Source of the DNA: Saccharibacillus sp. CPCC 101409
Lineage (GTDB): Bacteria; Bacillota; Bacilli; Paenibacillales; Paenibacillaceae
DNA length: 64,000 nucleotides
Assembly (NCBI RefSeq): GCF_030518235.1
Contig: NZ_JAULSA010000002.1
Coordinates: forward strand, 372,001-436,000
Reading direction: 5' to 3'
In this document: positions 9,016 to 18,397 of the stretch, in pieces
Layout of the letters: every line of letters begins with the position of its first letter
Position numbering within the stretch: the first letter of the stretch is position 1
The notes under the pieces: model-generated
Databases searched by the model: none
Told to the model about the DNA's origin: nothing
Seen by the model: the letters and a program-made list of their open reading frames with translations, nothing else
Made by a program: the position numbers and the translations under genes

Positions 9016-10560
9016 ATGGTCATGAGACAAAAAAGAAAGCTCGGAAGTCTGCTGCTGGCGGCCCTGCTGCTGCTGGCGACGCTACTGACGGCCTGCGGGG
9101 GAACGAAAGAAAAAGAAACGGCTGGAGACAATCCCGCCGCGGGCGGTTCGGACAGCGAAGCGGTCACGCTCAAAATGCTGCTGATCGGCGGCAAGCCGGT
9201 CGATTACGACGAAGTATTCGGCAAGCTGAACGAAATTCTCAAAGAAAAGATCAACACGACGGTGGAAGCGGAATTCCTCGACTGGTCCGACTGGACGCAG
9301 AAATACCCGCTCAAATTCGCCGCCAGCGAAGACTTTGATATCGTGTACACCGCCAACTGGGCTTATTATAACGACCAGGCGCTCAAAGGCGGATTCCTGG
9401 AACTGACCGAAGACATGCTCAAAGAACATGCGCCGAAGACGTTTGAAGCGCTGCCGCAGACGGCCTGGGATCAGGCAAAAGTAAACGGCAAACTGTACAT
9501 GGTTCCGCAGAACAGCCAGGAAGTCATCGACAAAGTCGTGCTGATCCGTCAGGATCTGGTGGACAAATACAAGCTGGATCCCGTCACCGATCCGGCGACT
9601 TACGCGGAATACGTCAAAGCGGTGCCCGCAAACGAAAAAGGCGTGAGCGGATTCGGAGCCAAACCGGCCGACGGCTGGAAATGGCACGAACTCGACGATG
9701 TGCTTCTGGAGCAGCAGAATCAGTGGAGCGTAATCAATACCGGTATTCCGCTGGCGTACAGCCTGGACGACGAATCCGGCAAAGTGTTCAACGTCTACGA
9801 TACGCCGGAATTCCGCGAGCTGCTGAGCTACTACAAAGACCTTGCGGATAACGGCGGCTGGTCCAAAAATATCGTCAACAACAAAAACGACGTCTGGCAG
9901 GATATGAAAGCGGGCAAAGTGGCTTCTTACGCGCAGAACCTCGGCACCGTGGCGTTCAACGTGGCCGAAGCGCGCCGCGATACGCCGCAGTACGACATGA
10001 TGTTCGTCGACCTGACGCCGGACAAATACAAAACGAGCGCCATCTCCACGCAGAACGGCCTGGCGATCCACGCCACGTCCAAACACGCAGAGCGCGCGCT
10101 CGAACTGATCGACCTGCTGCAAAACGACCGCGAGATCCACGACCTGACCATGTACGGCATCGCGGACAAGCACTACAAACCGATCGGCGACGACCGGTAC
10201 GAACCGGGCCCGAGCGCGGCGAACTATACCGGCTTTTCCAACTGGGGCTGGAACTCGCTGCTGAACCGCACCGATACGTCGTACCCGAAAGAAGCGGACG
10301 ACATGCTGGCCTCCTGGCAGGATAAAGTCCATCACTCCGCGCTCGAAACGTTCGTGTTCGACGACACCAACGTCAAGAACCAGGTCGCCAGCATCGGCAA
10401 CGTCATGCTGCGCTACGCCATCCCGCTCGAATACGGCCTGATCCAGGACCTGGACAAAGGCCAGGCCGACCTGATCAAACAGCTCCAGGCCGCGGGCCTC
10501 GACAAAGTCCAGACCGAAATGCAAACCCAGATCGACGCTTTCCTGGCCGCGCAGAACTAA
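9016..10560 (+). CDS. Extracellular sugar-binding lipoprotein of ABC importer
   Basis: A 514-residue lipoprotein. The lipobox LLTAC gives lipidation at C27. The mature part is an LplA/LipO-like solute-binding protein with a DUF3502-like C-terminal region. An AGAGGGG site precedes ATG 9016, and ATG 9022 is an equally possible start. It follows the two permeases after a 277-base gap holding repeat copy A and lies upstream of the GH42 and GH35 genes, so its ligand is probably a beta-galacto-oligosaccharide. That substrate is an inference from context. Confidence 0.92.
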   Translation: MVMRQKRKLGSLLLAALLLLATLLTACGGTKEKETAGDNPAAGGSDSEAVTLKMLLIGGKPVDYDEVFGKLNEILKEKINTTVEAEFLDWSDWTQKYPLKFAASEDFDIVYTANWAYYNDQALKGGFLELTEDMLKEHAPKTFEALPQTAWDQAKVNGKLYMVPQNSQEVIDKVVLIRQDLVDKYKLDPVTDPATYAEYVKAVPANEKGVSGFGAKPADGWKWHELDDVLLEQQNQWSVINTGIPLAYSLDDESGKVFNVYDTPEFRELLSYYKDLADNGGWSKNIVNNKNDVWQDMKAGKVASYAQNLGTVAFNVAEARRDTPQYDMMFVDLTPDKYKTSAISTQNGLAIHATSKHAERALELIDLLQNDREIHDLTMYGIADKHYKPIGDDRYEPGPSAANYTGFSNWGWNSLLNRTDTSYPKEADDMLASWQDKVHHSALETFVFDDTNVKNQVASIGNVMLRYAIPLEYGLIQDLDKGQADLIKQLQAAGLDKVQTEMQTQIDAFLAAQN

Positions 10561-10640
10561 CAAGACCGCAGCTTCCGCGCGTGTCTTCCACAACCGCAAA
10601 CCGAATCGCGCACGCTCGGAAGCCGTCTGTACCGAATCCG

Positions 10641-10670
10641 CCGTTCCCGGGATTGTTCCGGGAACGGTTT
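10641..10670 (+). terminator. Intrinsic terminator after the binding-protein gene
   Basis: CCGTTCCCGG (10641-10650) and CCGGGAACGG (10658-10667) form a perfect 10-bp stem with a 7-base loop, followed by TTT. The short T-run may allow readthrough into the galactosidase genes. Confidence 0.65.
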
Positions 10671-10932
10671 GCGCGTTGAGGCAGAGCCTTTCAAAGAAAG
10701 GCACAGCTTCTAAGGCATTCTTTTTGTTAAGAGGAGCCGATAAGCGGAGGGAGAAATTCAGTGAAAGAGCGTTAGCGTTCGCCTTTGAAACCGGGAAGAT
10801 TCCATAAAATATAATCAAGCTTCCTGGTTTCAACAAGCGACTGTAACGAATTTATCCCGCTGCCCTCCCAGGGCTTCCTACGTACAGGATCTTCTGTTAA
10901 ACCAATCAAAACTTCAAAAGGAGCGACCCAAT
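10671..10932 (+). promoter_or_regulatory. Non-coding gap with possible promoter for the galactosidase genes
   Basis: No gene is supported here. A possible promoter is TTGAAA (10785-10790), a 19-base spacer and TATAAT (10810-10815), which would give GH42/GH35 their own transcript. The long spacing makes it uncertain. An AAAGGAG site lies just before 10933. Confidence 0.4.
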
Positions 10933-13029
10933 ATGACCAAACCGTTCCCCCCAATATCGCCGAAACTCCCCGTGCTCATGCACGGCGCCGACTACAATCC
11001 CGACCAGTGGCTGGACCGCCCGGATATCCTCGACGAAGATATCCGCCTGATGAAGCTGGCCGGCTGCAACGTCATGGCCGTCGGCATTTTCTCCTGGGCG
11101 TCGCTGGAGCCGGAAGAAGGCGTCTACCGCTTCGACTGGCTGGATCGCGTGCTGGACCGCTTCGCGCAGGAAGGCATCTACGCCTGGCTGGCTACGCCGA
11201 GCGGCGCCCGTCCCGCCTGGATGTCGGCCAAGTATCCCGAAGTGCTGCGCACCGAAGCCAACCGCGTGCGCAACCTGCACGGCATGCGGCACAACCACTG
11301 CTGGAGCTCGCCGGTGTACCGCGAGAAAACGGCGAAGATCAACAGCCGCCTGGCGGAGCGCTACGCCCGTCACCCGGCTGTGATCGGCTGGCATATCTCC
11401 AACGAATACGGCGGGGACTGCCACTGCGAATACTGCCAAAGCAGCTTCCGCGAGTGGTTGAAAGAGCGCTACGGTTCGCTCGAAGCGCTGAACGCCGCCT
11501 GGTGGACCTCGTTCTGGGCGCATACGTACACCGATTGGTCGCAGGTGGAGTCGCCCGCGCCGCACGGCGAGAATATGGTGCACGGCCAGAATCTGGACTG
11601 GCGCCGCTTCGTTACGCACCAGACCGTCGATTTCTGCCGCCACGAGATCGAAGCCGTCCGCGGCGCGAACCCGGAGCTGCCCGCGACGACCAATATGCAT
11701 ATGATCGAAGGCGTGGACTACCGGAAGTTCGCCGACCTGCTGGACGTGATCTCCTGGGACGCGTACCCGACCTGGCACGAGCATACGAGCGACGCCGCGC
11801 TGGCCGCTTCGGTGGCTTTCTATCACGACCTGTTCCGCAGCATCAAGCACCGGCCGTTCCTGCTGATGGAGAGCACGCCGAGCCTGACCAATTGGCAGGC
11901 GGTCAGCAAGCTCAAGCGTCCGGGCATGCACCGCCTGTCTTCGCTCCAGGCGATCGCGCACGGCTCGGATTCCGTGCAGTACTTCCAGTGGCGCAAAAGC
12001 CGCGGCTCCAGCGAGAAATTCCACGGCGCGGTCGTGGACCATGCCGGACACGATCATACGCGCGTATTCGGCGACGCGGCCGATCTCGGCCGCTCGCTGG
12101 GCAGCCTGTCCGGCATCGCCGGCGCGCCTACGCCGGCCGAAACGGCGATCCTGTTCGATTGGGACAACCGCTGGGCGGTCAAAGACGCCCAGGGTCCGCG
12201 CAACAGCGGGCTGCACTACGAAGAGACGGCGATGGAACACCACCGCGCGCTGTGGGAGCGGGGCGTGCCGGCCGACGTGATCGGCAGCGGCGACAGCTTC
12301 GACGATTACCGATTGATCGTCGCTCCCATGCTGTATCTGTGCAGCGAAGACACGGGCCGCAAACTGGAAGCGTTCGTCGAACGGGGAGGCACGCTGGTCA
12401 CGACTTATTGGTCGGGCGTGGTCGACGAGCACGATCTGTGCCATCTCGGCGGATTCCCCGGCCCGCTGCGCCGGACGCTCGGCATCTGGGCCGAAGAGAT
12501 CGAAGGGCTGTACGACTACGACCGCAACGGCGTGTCGATCGTGCCGGGCGGTTCCGGCCGTTTGCCGGAACTGAGCGGAGCCTATGAAGCGCGCGAGATC
12601 TGCGAACTGATTCACGCCGAGACGGCCGAAGTGCTGGGCGTGTATACGGAAGATTTCTATGCGGACAGACCGGCGCTGACTGTCAACCGGCTGGGCGAAG
12701 GCTCGGCCTATCATCTGGCGACGCGGCTGGGCGAAGACTTCCTGAACGATTTCTACGCGGGCCTTATCCGGACAAGCGGCGTGAAGCCCGTGCTGGGCAG
12801 TGAGCTCCCACCGGGCGTGACGGCTCAGCTTCGCCGCGGCGAAGAGCAGGATTACGTATTTCTGCTGAATTTCAGCGGCGAAGAGCGGCAGCTGGAACTG
12901 GACGGGCACAGCTATACCGACGCCGAGACGGGCGAGCCCGTCCCGAAGAAGCTGACGCTGCCGGTCAATGCGGCCGTCGTGCTGAGCCGCCGAACGAACG
13001 CGGAGCGCGAAAGCGGACAACCGGCATGA
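10933..13029 (+). CDS. Beta-galactosidase, GH42
   Basis: A 698-residue enzyme of glycoside hydrolase family 42, lacking a signal peptide and so cytoplasmic. It opens with the GH42 motif HGADYNPDQW. The acid/base is E158 in WHISNEYGGDC and the nucleophile is E313 in LLMESTPS. C123, C163, C165 and C168 match the zinc cluster of many GH42 trimers. The three-domain length is normal. It cleaves terminal beta-galactosyl residues from imported oligosaccharides. Its stop overlaps the start of the GH35 gene by 4 bases. Confidence 0.95.
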   Translation: MTKPFPPISPKLPVLMHGADYNPDQWLDRPDILDEDIRLMKLAGCNVMAVGIFSWASLEPEEGVYRFDWLDRVLDRFAQEGIYAWLATPSGARPAWMSAKYPEVLRTEANRVRNLHGMRHNHCWSSPVYREKTAKINSRLAERYARHPAVIGWHISNEYGGDCHCEYCQSSFREWLKERYGSLEALNAAWWTSFWAHTYTDWSQVESPAPHGENMVHGQNLDWRRFVTHQTVDFCRHEIEAVRGANPELPATTNMHMIEGVDYRKFADLLDVISWDAYPTWHEHTSDAALAASVAFYHDLFRSIKHRPFLLMESTPSLTNWQAVSKLKRPGMHRLSSLQAIAHGSDSVQYFQWRKSRGSSEKFHGAVVDHAGHDHTRVFGDAADLGRSLGSLSGIAGAPTPAETAILFDWDNRWAVKDAQGPRNSGLHYEETAMEHHRALWERGVPADVIGSGDSFDDYRLIVAPMLYLCSEDTGRKLEAFVERGGTLVTTYWSGVVDEHDLCHLGGFPGPLRRTLGIWAEEIEGLYDYDRNGVSIVPGGSGRLPELSGAYEAREICELIHAETAEVLGVYTEDFYADRPALTVNRLGEGSAYHLATRLGEDFLNDFYAGLIRTSGVKPVLGSELPPGVTAQLRRGEEQDYVFLLNFSGEERQLELDGHSYTDAETGEPVPKKLTLPVNAAVVLSRRTNAERESGQPA

Positions 13030-15419
13030 AGCATTCCATCCGCGCGAATATCGCGCGAAAAGCCATCCGTCCTTCGACGCTCAAAGCGGGAGGAACGGCG
13101 CCCGGCGGAGACCGGCTTTCGTTTACGAATTATTATATGGAATGGAACGGCCGGCCGTACTTCGGGATCTGCGGCGAATTTCATTATTCGCGCTATCCCG
13201 CCCGCGATTGGGAGATCGAGCTGCGCAAGATGAAGATGTCGGGTATCGGGATCGTGGCGAGTTATATTTTCTGGAATCATCACGAAGAACGTGAAGGCGT
13301 GTACGACTGGACGGGAAACCGCGATCTGCGCCGGTTCGTTGAATGCTGCGCCGAACTCGGCCTGCGTGTTATTTTGCGGATCGGGCCGTTCTGTCACGGC
13401 GAAGTCCGCAACGGCGGCCTGCCGGACTGGATGCTTGGCCGGTCGTTCGAGGTTCGTTCGAACGACGAAGAATATCTGCGCCATGTCCGCAGGCTGTACG
13501 CGGAGATCGGCCGGCAGAGCGACGGGCTGATGTTCAAAAACGGAGGACCGGTCATCGGCATCCAGCTGGAGAACGAGCTGAACGCGGCCGCCGCGCTGTG
13601 GGAACTGACCGCCGGGCAGGGCGGCGAGTATTTGAGCGGCGGAGTCGGCGGGGCCGAAGGCGAGCGGCATATGACGCTGCTCAAGCGGATGGCGGTCGAA
13701 GCGGGCCTCGACGCGCCGCTGTATACGGCGACCGGCTGGGACGAAGCACCGCTGCCGGAAGACGAACTGCTGCCGCTGTACGGCGGCTACGCCTATACGC
13801 CGTGGAGCGTCGGCGCCGAGCATCCGCGGCAGCGGCCGACGGGCGAGTACCTGTTCGCCGATTACCACGGCGAATCCGAGGCGGACGCGCGCGGATTCCG
13901 TCCGCCTTACGACCGGACGGCTTATCCGTTCGCCTGCTGCGAGATCGGCGGCGGCATGCAGACCTGGGTGCTGTCGCGCTTTGTCGTTGAACCGGAAAGC
14001 GTGCATGCCATGAGCCTGGTCAAGCTCGCCGGCGGCTGCAACTTCCTGGGCTACTATATGTTCCACGGCGGCAGCAATCCGATCGGCTCCGGCGGTTATT
14101 TGAACGAAAGCACGACGCCGAGGATCGGCTACGACTTTCAGGCGCCAATCGGCGAATTCGGGCAGATTCGCGAGTCCAATCACGCGCTGCGAAGCCTGCA
14201 CGCGTTTCTGCGGACGTTCGGCGCTCGGCTTGCGCCGCTCGCGACCGTGCTGCCGGAAGACGCCGCGGGTCTTCGACCCGAAGATACGCAAACGCTTCGC
14301 TGGGCGGCGCGTACCGACGGGCGCTCGGGCTTCCTGTTTGTGAACAACTACCAGGATCATATCGAGATGCCGGATCGCCCGGACGTGACGTTCTCGGTGG
14401 AACTGAACGGGGAGAAGCTGGAATTTCCGCGGCAGAGCAGACTGGACGTACGGTCCAACGCTTCGTTTATGCTGCCGCTGAATTTCGATCTGTCGGGGCT
14501 GAATCTGCGCTACGCGACAGCCCAGCTTGTAACGGTGCACCGCGCGCAAGAAGATGCAGAACGCAAGAAAGAGATAGAAACGTACTTTTTCCGCATGATC
14601 GACGGCCAGGCGGCGGAATTTGCGCTGGACGCGGCGGGGATTGCGGAAGTAAGCTGCGAAGAAGGCGGCGTTTCCCGCGGGGGAAACGGAAGCTGGTGCA
14701 TTGTGGTGCCGAGCGAAAAGGAAGCGCGATCCGATGCGGCGGCAATCCGCATCCGGCGCGAGGACGGCGGGGAAACGCGGCTGTACGTCATGGCGAAAGC
14801 GGAAGCCGACCGGCTGTGGACGTTCGAGGAAAACGGACGCGCCCGCGTTTTGTTCTCGGAAGTTCCGCTTGCGCCCGTGCCCGACGGACTGCAGTTCTAC
14901 AGCAGAGGACGGCGCGAGTTCGAATTCCGCGAATATAATGGCGGAGCGCACGGAGACGGGTTCAAGCGCCGCCGGGTCGCCGTGCCCGAGCGCAAAGTCG
15001 AGATCGGAATTGCGCACGTCCGTCCCGGCAAAGCGGTGCTGACGTTCGATCCTTCTCTTTTGGACGAAACGGACGAGGTGCTACTGAGCATCGAGTACAC
15101 GGGCAACGTCGGTTACGCGTTTGCCGAAGGCAAGCTGTTCCACGACCATTTTTACAACGGAGGATTGTGGGAGATCGGTTTGTCGCGCTTCCGGGAAGCG
15201 TTGACGGGCGGAGAGATAGTGCTGGAAACGACTCCGCTGCGCAAAGGCAAAACGAATATCGCCGAAGATGCCGCCATGGCGGTCCGGCAGTCTTTCGAAG
15301 GCGAAGCGGCGGCGGAGTTCCGTCGTATCGAAGCCGAACCGGTGTATACCGTGACGCTGAATATCCCGCCGGCCGCCGACGCCGGGCTCGGGACGCCGCG
15401 CGCCGAAGAAATGGAGTAG
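13026..15419 (+). CDS. Beta-galactosidase, GH35
   Basis: A 797-residue family 35 enzyme without a signal peptide. The barrel begins with YYMEWNGRPYFGICGEFHYSR. E184 in QLENELN is the expected acid/base and E306 in CCEIGGGM the likely nucleophile. C-terminal beta-rich domains follow. It is translationally coupled to GH42 by an ATGA overlap. Two unrelated beta-galactosidase families side by side suggest division of labour over linkage or chain length of galactan or galacto-oligosaccharides. Confidence 0.92.
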   Translation: MKHSIRANIARKAIRPSTLKAGGTAPGGDRLSFTNYYMEWNGRPYFGICGEFHYSRYPARDWEIELRKMKMSGIGIVASYIFWNHHEEREGVYDWTGNRDLRRFVECCAELGLRVILRIGPFCHGEVRNGGLPDWMLGRSFEVRSNDEEYLRHVRRLYAEIGRQSDGLMFKNGGPVIGIQLENELNAAAALWELTAGQGGEYLSGGVGGAEGERHMTLLKRMAVEAGLDAPLYTATGWDEAPLPEDELLPLYGGYAYTPWSVGAEHPRQRPTGEYLFADYHGESEADARGFRPPYDRTAYPFACCEIGGGMQTWVLSRFVVEPESVHAMSLVKLAGGCNFLGYYMFHGGSNPIGSGGYLNESTTPRIGYDFQAPIGEFGQIRESNHALRSLHAFLRTFGARLAPLATVLPEDAAGLRPEDTQTLRWAARTDGRSGFLFVNNYQDHIEMPDRPDVTFSVELNGEKLEFPRQSRLDVRSNASFMLPLNFDLSGLNLRYATAQLVTVHRAQEDAERKKEIETYFFRMIDGQAAEFALDAAGIAEVSCEEGGVSRGGNGSWCIVVPSEKEARSDAAAIRIRREDGGETRLYVMAKAEADRLWTFEENGRARVLFSEVPLAPVPDGLQFYSRGRREFEFREYNGGAHGDGFKRRRVAVPERKVEIGIAHVRPGKAVLTFDPSLLDETDEVLLSIEYTGNVGYAFAEGKLFHDHFYNGGLWEIGLSRFREALTGGEIVLETTPLRKGKTNIAEDAAMAVRQSFEGEAAAEFRRIEAEPVYTVTLNIPPAADAGLGTPRAEEME

Positions 15420-15435
15420 ACCGGATTTGCACGCA

Positions 15436-15477
15436 GCCCGCCGAACGCTTCCAGACAGAGCGTCCGGCGGGCTTTTT
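15436..15477 (+). terminator. Intrinsic terminator after GH35
   Basis: A 14-bp stem with one mismatch (15436-15449 with 15459-15472), 9-base loop, then TTTTT. A classic rho-independent terminator. Confidence 0.9.
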
Positions 15478-15548
15478 CGAACAATCGGATCGGGCCGGCG
15501 GATTTCGCCGCAAGCGAATTCCAACGCAACTGGGACTTTCGGCGTGTG

Positions 15549-15578
15549 TTGCAATTATTCGAAGGGCTAACCTATAAT
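15549..15578 (+). promoter_or_regulatory. Sigma-A promoter of the RNase H gene
   Basis: TTGCAA (15549-15554), an 18-base spacer and TATAAT (15573-15578), about 65 bases before the start codon. Confidence 0.65.
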
Positions 15579-15642
15579 AAAGTGTTACACATTCATTCAT
15601 GAAGTGTTAACGAAAAAAAGCCAAACGGGGCTGGAGGTGCGT

Positions 15643-16287
15643 ATGAGCAAGTCGAAATTTTATGTCGTGTGGAGCGGCAAACAGCCCGGCGTTTACGCGA
15701 CGTGGGCCGAATGCAAAGCGCAGGTGGACGGTTTTCCGGGAGCCCGGTACAAATCGTTCGAGTCGAAGACCGCGGCGGAAGAGGCTTATCGCGGGGGAGC
15801 AAAGCCGTACATACGGTCCGGCGGCGCCGGAACCGCGAAGAAAGCCGGAGGACCGAGGCCGGGCGCCAAGCCGACGAGCGAGATCGACTACAACAGCATC
15901 TCGGTGGATGTGGGCACGCGGGGCAACCCCGGTCCGGTCGAGTACAAAGGCGTCGATACGGCGACCGGCGAAGTGATCTTCTCGCACGGTCCGATCGCCA
16001 AAGGCACGAACAATCTGGGCGAGTTTCTCGCCATCGTGCATGCGCTGGCCCATATTCAGCGCGAAGGCAGCGGCAAATCGGTCTACAGCGATTCCGTCAA
16101 CGCGATCAAATGGGTCAAGCAGCGCCGGGTGTCGTCCACGCTGCCGCGCGACAAGTCGACGGAGGAGATCTGGACGCTGGTGGACCGGGCCGTTCAATGG
16201 CTGGAGACCCATCCTTACAGCACCCGGATCATGAAATGGGAAACCAGAGATTGGGGGGAGATCAAAGCCGATTATGGAAGAAAATAA
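15643..16287 (+). CDS. rnhA: Ribonuclease H, type 1, with viroplasmin-like N-domain
   Basis: A 214-residue protein. Residues 1-48 form a viroplasmin-like RNA/DNA hybrid-binding domain (KFYVVWSGKQPGVYATW). The RNase H fold begins near 85 and carries acidic residues D89, E127 and D150 plus a C-terminal aspartate. It should degrade the RNA strand of RNA-DNA hybrids. The start at 15643 is chosen for its GGAGGTG site; an upstream in-frame ATG at 15604 has none. The gene is monocistronic between a promoter and a terminator. Confidence 0.88.
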   Translation: MSKSKFYVVWSGKQPGVYATWAECKAQVDGFPGARYKSFESKTAAEEAYRGGAKPYIRSGGAGTAKKAGGPRPGAKPTSEIDYNSISVDVGTRGNPGPVEYKGVDTATGEVIFSHGPIAKGTNNLGEFLAIVHALAHIQREGSGKSVYSDSVNAIKWVKQRRVSSTLPRDKSTEEIWTLVDRAVQWLETHPYSTRIMKWETRDWGEIKADYGRK

Positions 16288-16368
16288 GCGGCTCGGCCGG
16301 CGGCTTCCGAAATTGCGCCCTACCTGCGAACGTGCTAGTATACTTTTTAACGTTTACCGGACCGTCAG

Positions 16369-16401
16369 GCCGGCTCTTGTTCGCGCGAGAGTCGGCTTTT
16401 T
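16369..16401 (+). terminator. Terminator between rnhA and ung
   Basis: GCCGGCTCT (16369-16377) pairs with AGAGTCGGC (16388-16396) with one G-T pair, followed by TTTTT. A TATACT box at 16339-16344 lies just upstream, so the hairpin could also act as an attenuator for ung. Confidence 0.7.
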
Positions 16402-16505
16402 GACCGTTTTGGGGCGCTGAGGACGAATGTGTCTTTTTCGGGTAATGAAAGCCAAGACGAGTTTCTTCCATCATATGTCGTAAAATTCGGAAAGGAGCGA
16501 AAGAA

Positions 16506-17174
16506 ATGTTTGGCAACGATTGGGATGAAGTGCTGAAGGACGAGATTCGTCAGCCGTATTTTGAGGAACTGATGCGACGGGTGGAGGAAGAATATGAAAC
16601 GCACACCGTGTATCCGCCGAAGCCGCTTTTGTTTCAGGCGCTCAAGCTGACCCCTTTTGCGAACGTCAAAGCCGTTATTCTCGGCCAGGACCCGTATCAC
16701 GGTCCGGGGCAGGCGCACGGACTCAGCTTCTCCGTTCTGCCCGGCGTGCGGATTCCTCCGTCGCTGAGGAATATGTACAAAGAAATGGCAAGCGATTTGA
16801 ATGTGCCGGCGCCGGATCACGGTTATTTGATTCATTGGGCGGAGGAGGGCGTACTTCTGCTCAACACCGTGCTGACCGTAAGGGAAGGCCAGGCGGCTTC
16901 GCATCAGAAGCTGGGTTGGCAGCGTTTTACCGACGCCGTTATTCAAGCGATCGGCGAAAGGGAGCAGCCGGCCGTATTTATTCTCTGGGGCAGTCATGCG
17001 CAGAAAAAAGAAGCGCTGATCGATGCGAGCCGTCATGCCGTGCTCAAATCGGTACACCCCAGCCCGCTGTCCGCCAGAGGCGGATTTTTCGGGAGCCGGC
17101 CGTACTCGCAGACGAACGATTACTTGAAATCTCACGGCATTCAGCCGATAAATTGGGAAATACCGTCGCTGTAA
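16506..17174 (+). CDS. ung: Uracil-DNA glycosylase, family 1
   Basis: A 222-residue base-excision repair enzyme that removes uracil from DNA. The catalytic motif GQDPYHGPGQAHG is present with D62 as the water-activating residue, and the DNA-intercalating loop HPSPLSARGGFFG is intact. Length is normal for Bacillales Ung. An AAAGGAG site precedes the ATG. The gene is followed after 24 bases by a small conserved-looking gene that may share the transcript. Confidence 0.97.
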   Translation: MFGNDWDEVLKDEIRQPYFEELMRRVEEEYETHTVYPPKPLLFQALKLTPFANVKAVILGQDPYHGPGQAHGLSFSVLPGVRIPPSLRNMYKEMASDLNVPAPDHGYLIHWAEEGVLLLNTVLTVREGQAASHQKLGWQRFTDAVIQAIGEREQPAVFILWGSHAQKKEALIDASRHAVLKSVHPSPLSARGGFFGSRPYSQTNDYLKSHGIQPINWEIPSL

Positions 17175-17198
17175 AGCGACCGCCCGGAGGTGCGCGCT

Positions 17199-17612
17199 TT
17201 GAAACATTGGGTGGGAAGAAAAGTGGTCGTCGACAACGGCGGGCCGTATCAGACGAAACGCTACGGGACTTTGATCCGGTGGAACGACAAAGAGCAATAT
17301 ATCGTACTCAGTCCCGGCGGAGTCAGGATTGCCATGAAGGACATTATGTCGATCCGCGAGATCGAGATTCTGCCCCAGGAAAGCAGGCAGGCCGCCGGCC
17401 GTCCGAACTCGATCGGTTATATCGTCAAGACGATGCGGCAGTTCGAGCACGCCGTCTTGTTCCGCTCCGCAATGATGATCTGGGAAGGAGACCGTCTATT
17501 GGCCGCAAAAGCGCATTTGATCAAGCACAACGACCAGACGGTCACGCTTGAAGACGGAACCGTACTGGTCAAAAAAGAATACCTGTTCGTCGTCCGCTCG
17601 TTCCGCGGATAA
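17199..17612 (+). CDS. Hypothetical protein, 137 residues
   Basis: The family is not recognised. The protein is beta-rich, with WVGRKVVVDNGGPYQTKRYG and a Sm- or SH3-like pattern of short strands, and has no signal or membrane segment. The likely start is TTG 17199, 8 bases after GGAGG; the in-frame GTG at 17190 overlaps that site. It lies 24 bases behind ung and ends at a terminator, so it is probably cotranscribed with ung. Confidence 0.75.
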   Translation: MKHWVGRKVVVDNGGPYQTKRYGTLIRWNDKEQYIVLSPGGVRIAMKDIMSIREIEILPQESRQAAGRPNSIGYIVKTMRQFEHAVLFRSAMMIWEGDRLLAAKAHLIKHNDQTVTLEDGTVLVKKEYLFVVRSFRG

Positions 17613-17686
17613 GCCGTTTCCTGTCGCCTTGAGCGGTAAACCGCTTACGGCGGCAGCGGCGGCGGGCGAACGGCAGCCCGTACGGG

Positions 17687-17726
17687 AGCCGCGCGCGATC
17701 CTTCAATGGATTACGCGCGGCTTTTT
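17687..17726 (+). terminator. Intrinsic terminator after the ung operon
   Basis: AGCCGCGCG (17687-17695) pairs with CGCGCGGCT (17714-17722), with an inner GATCC/GGATT stem, then TTTTT. Confidence 0.85.
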
Positions 17727-17729
17727 GAA

Positions 17730-17759
17730 TTGTCCGCCCGGCGCATCCGGGCCTATAAT
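17730..17759 (+). promoter_or_regulatory. Likely promoter of the phosphodiesterase gene
   Basis: TTGTCC (17730-17735), an 18-base GC-rich spacer and a perfect TATAAT (17754-17759), directly after the previous terminator. Confidence 0.55.
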
Positions 17760-17836
17760 AGAAAGCGAAGGGACCGGGAGCACGGGATTCGCGCGCCCGG
17801 CGTCCCCATTACGCTGCAGGGAGGCAATCGAACAAC

Positions 17837-18388
17837 ATGAACAAACTGGCTGTAATCTCGGATATCCACGGCTCGCTGACCGGCTTGAACCGGGCGCTGG
17901 AACGGGCGGAACTCGAAGGAGCGGACCGCATCCTGCTGCTCGGCGACTATCTGTACCACGGACCGCGCAATCCGCTGCCCGACGGCTACGACCCGCAGGG
18001 CGCGGCGGCGGTACTCAACGGCCGCAAAGCGCAGATCGCGCTGGCGGTTCGCGGCAACTGCGACGCCGAGGTCGATCAGATGCTGATCGACTTCCCGATC
18101 ATGGGCGAGTACGCGATCGCGCTGCAGGAAGACCGCCGGATCTTCGCCACGCACGGACATCACCGGCATATGGACGATCTGCCGGAGCTGCTGTCGGGCG
18201 ATATTTTTATGCAGGGACATACGCACGTGCCGGTCGCCGAACGCCGAAACGGCCTGTATCTGTTCAACCCCGGTTCGGTTTCGCTGCCCAAAGAAGGCTA
18301 TCCGCCGTCGCTCGGCATCCTGGACCGCGAAGGGCTGGTCGTCCGCGGGCTGGACGGAGCGGAGATCAAGCGGATCGGCTTTGCCTGA
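17837..18388 (+). CDS. yfcE: YfcE-type metallophosphodiesterase
   Basis: A 183-residue calcineurin-like phosphoesterase. The dinuclear metal ligands are visible: D9 and H11 (ISDIHGS), LLGDYLYHGPRN, RGNCD, THGHH and GHTH. YfcE proteins hydrolyse phosphodiester model substrates, and the physiological substrate is unclear. The length matches the family. The NPLPDGYDP stretch after the second metal motif is also typical of YfcE. Confidence 0.92.
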   Translation: MNKLAVISDIHGSLTGLNRALERAELEGADRILLLGDYLYHGPRNPLPDGYDPQGAAAVLNGRKAQIALAVRGNCDAEVDQMLIDFPIMGEYAIALQEDRRIFATHGHHRHMDDLPELLSGDIFMQGHTHVPVAERRNGLYLFNPGSVSLPKEGYPPSLGILDREGLVVRGLDGAEIKRIGFA

Positions 18389-18397
18389 ATAGGAACC

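Noticed and set aside
10906-15017. Two antisense frames of about 700 codons opposite GH42 and GH35
   Set aside because: Both overlap genes with intact catalytic residues and have no ribosome site or known domain.
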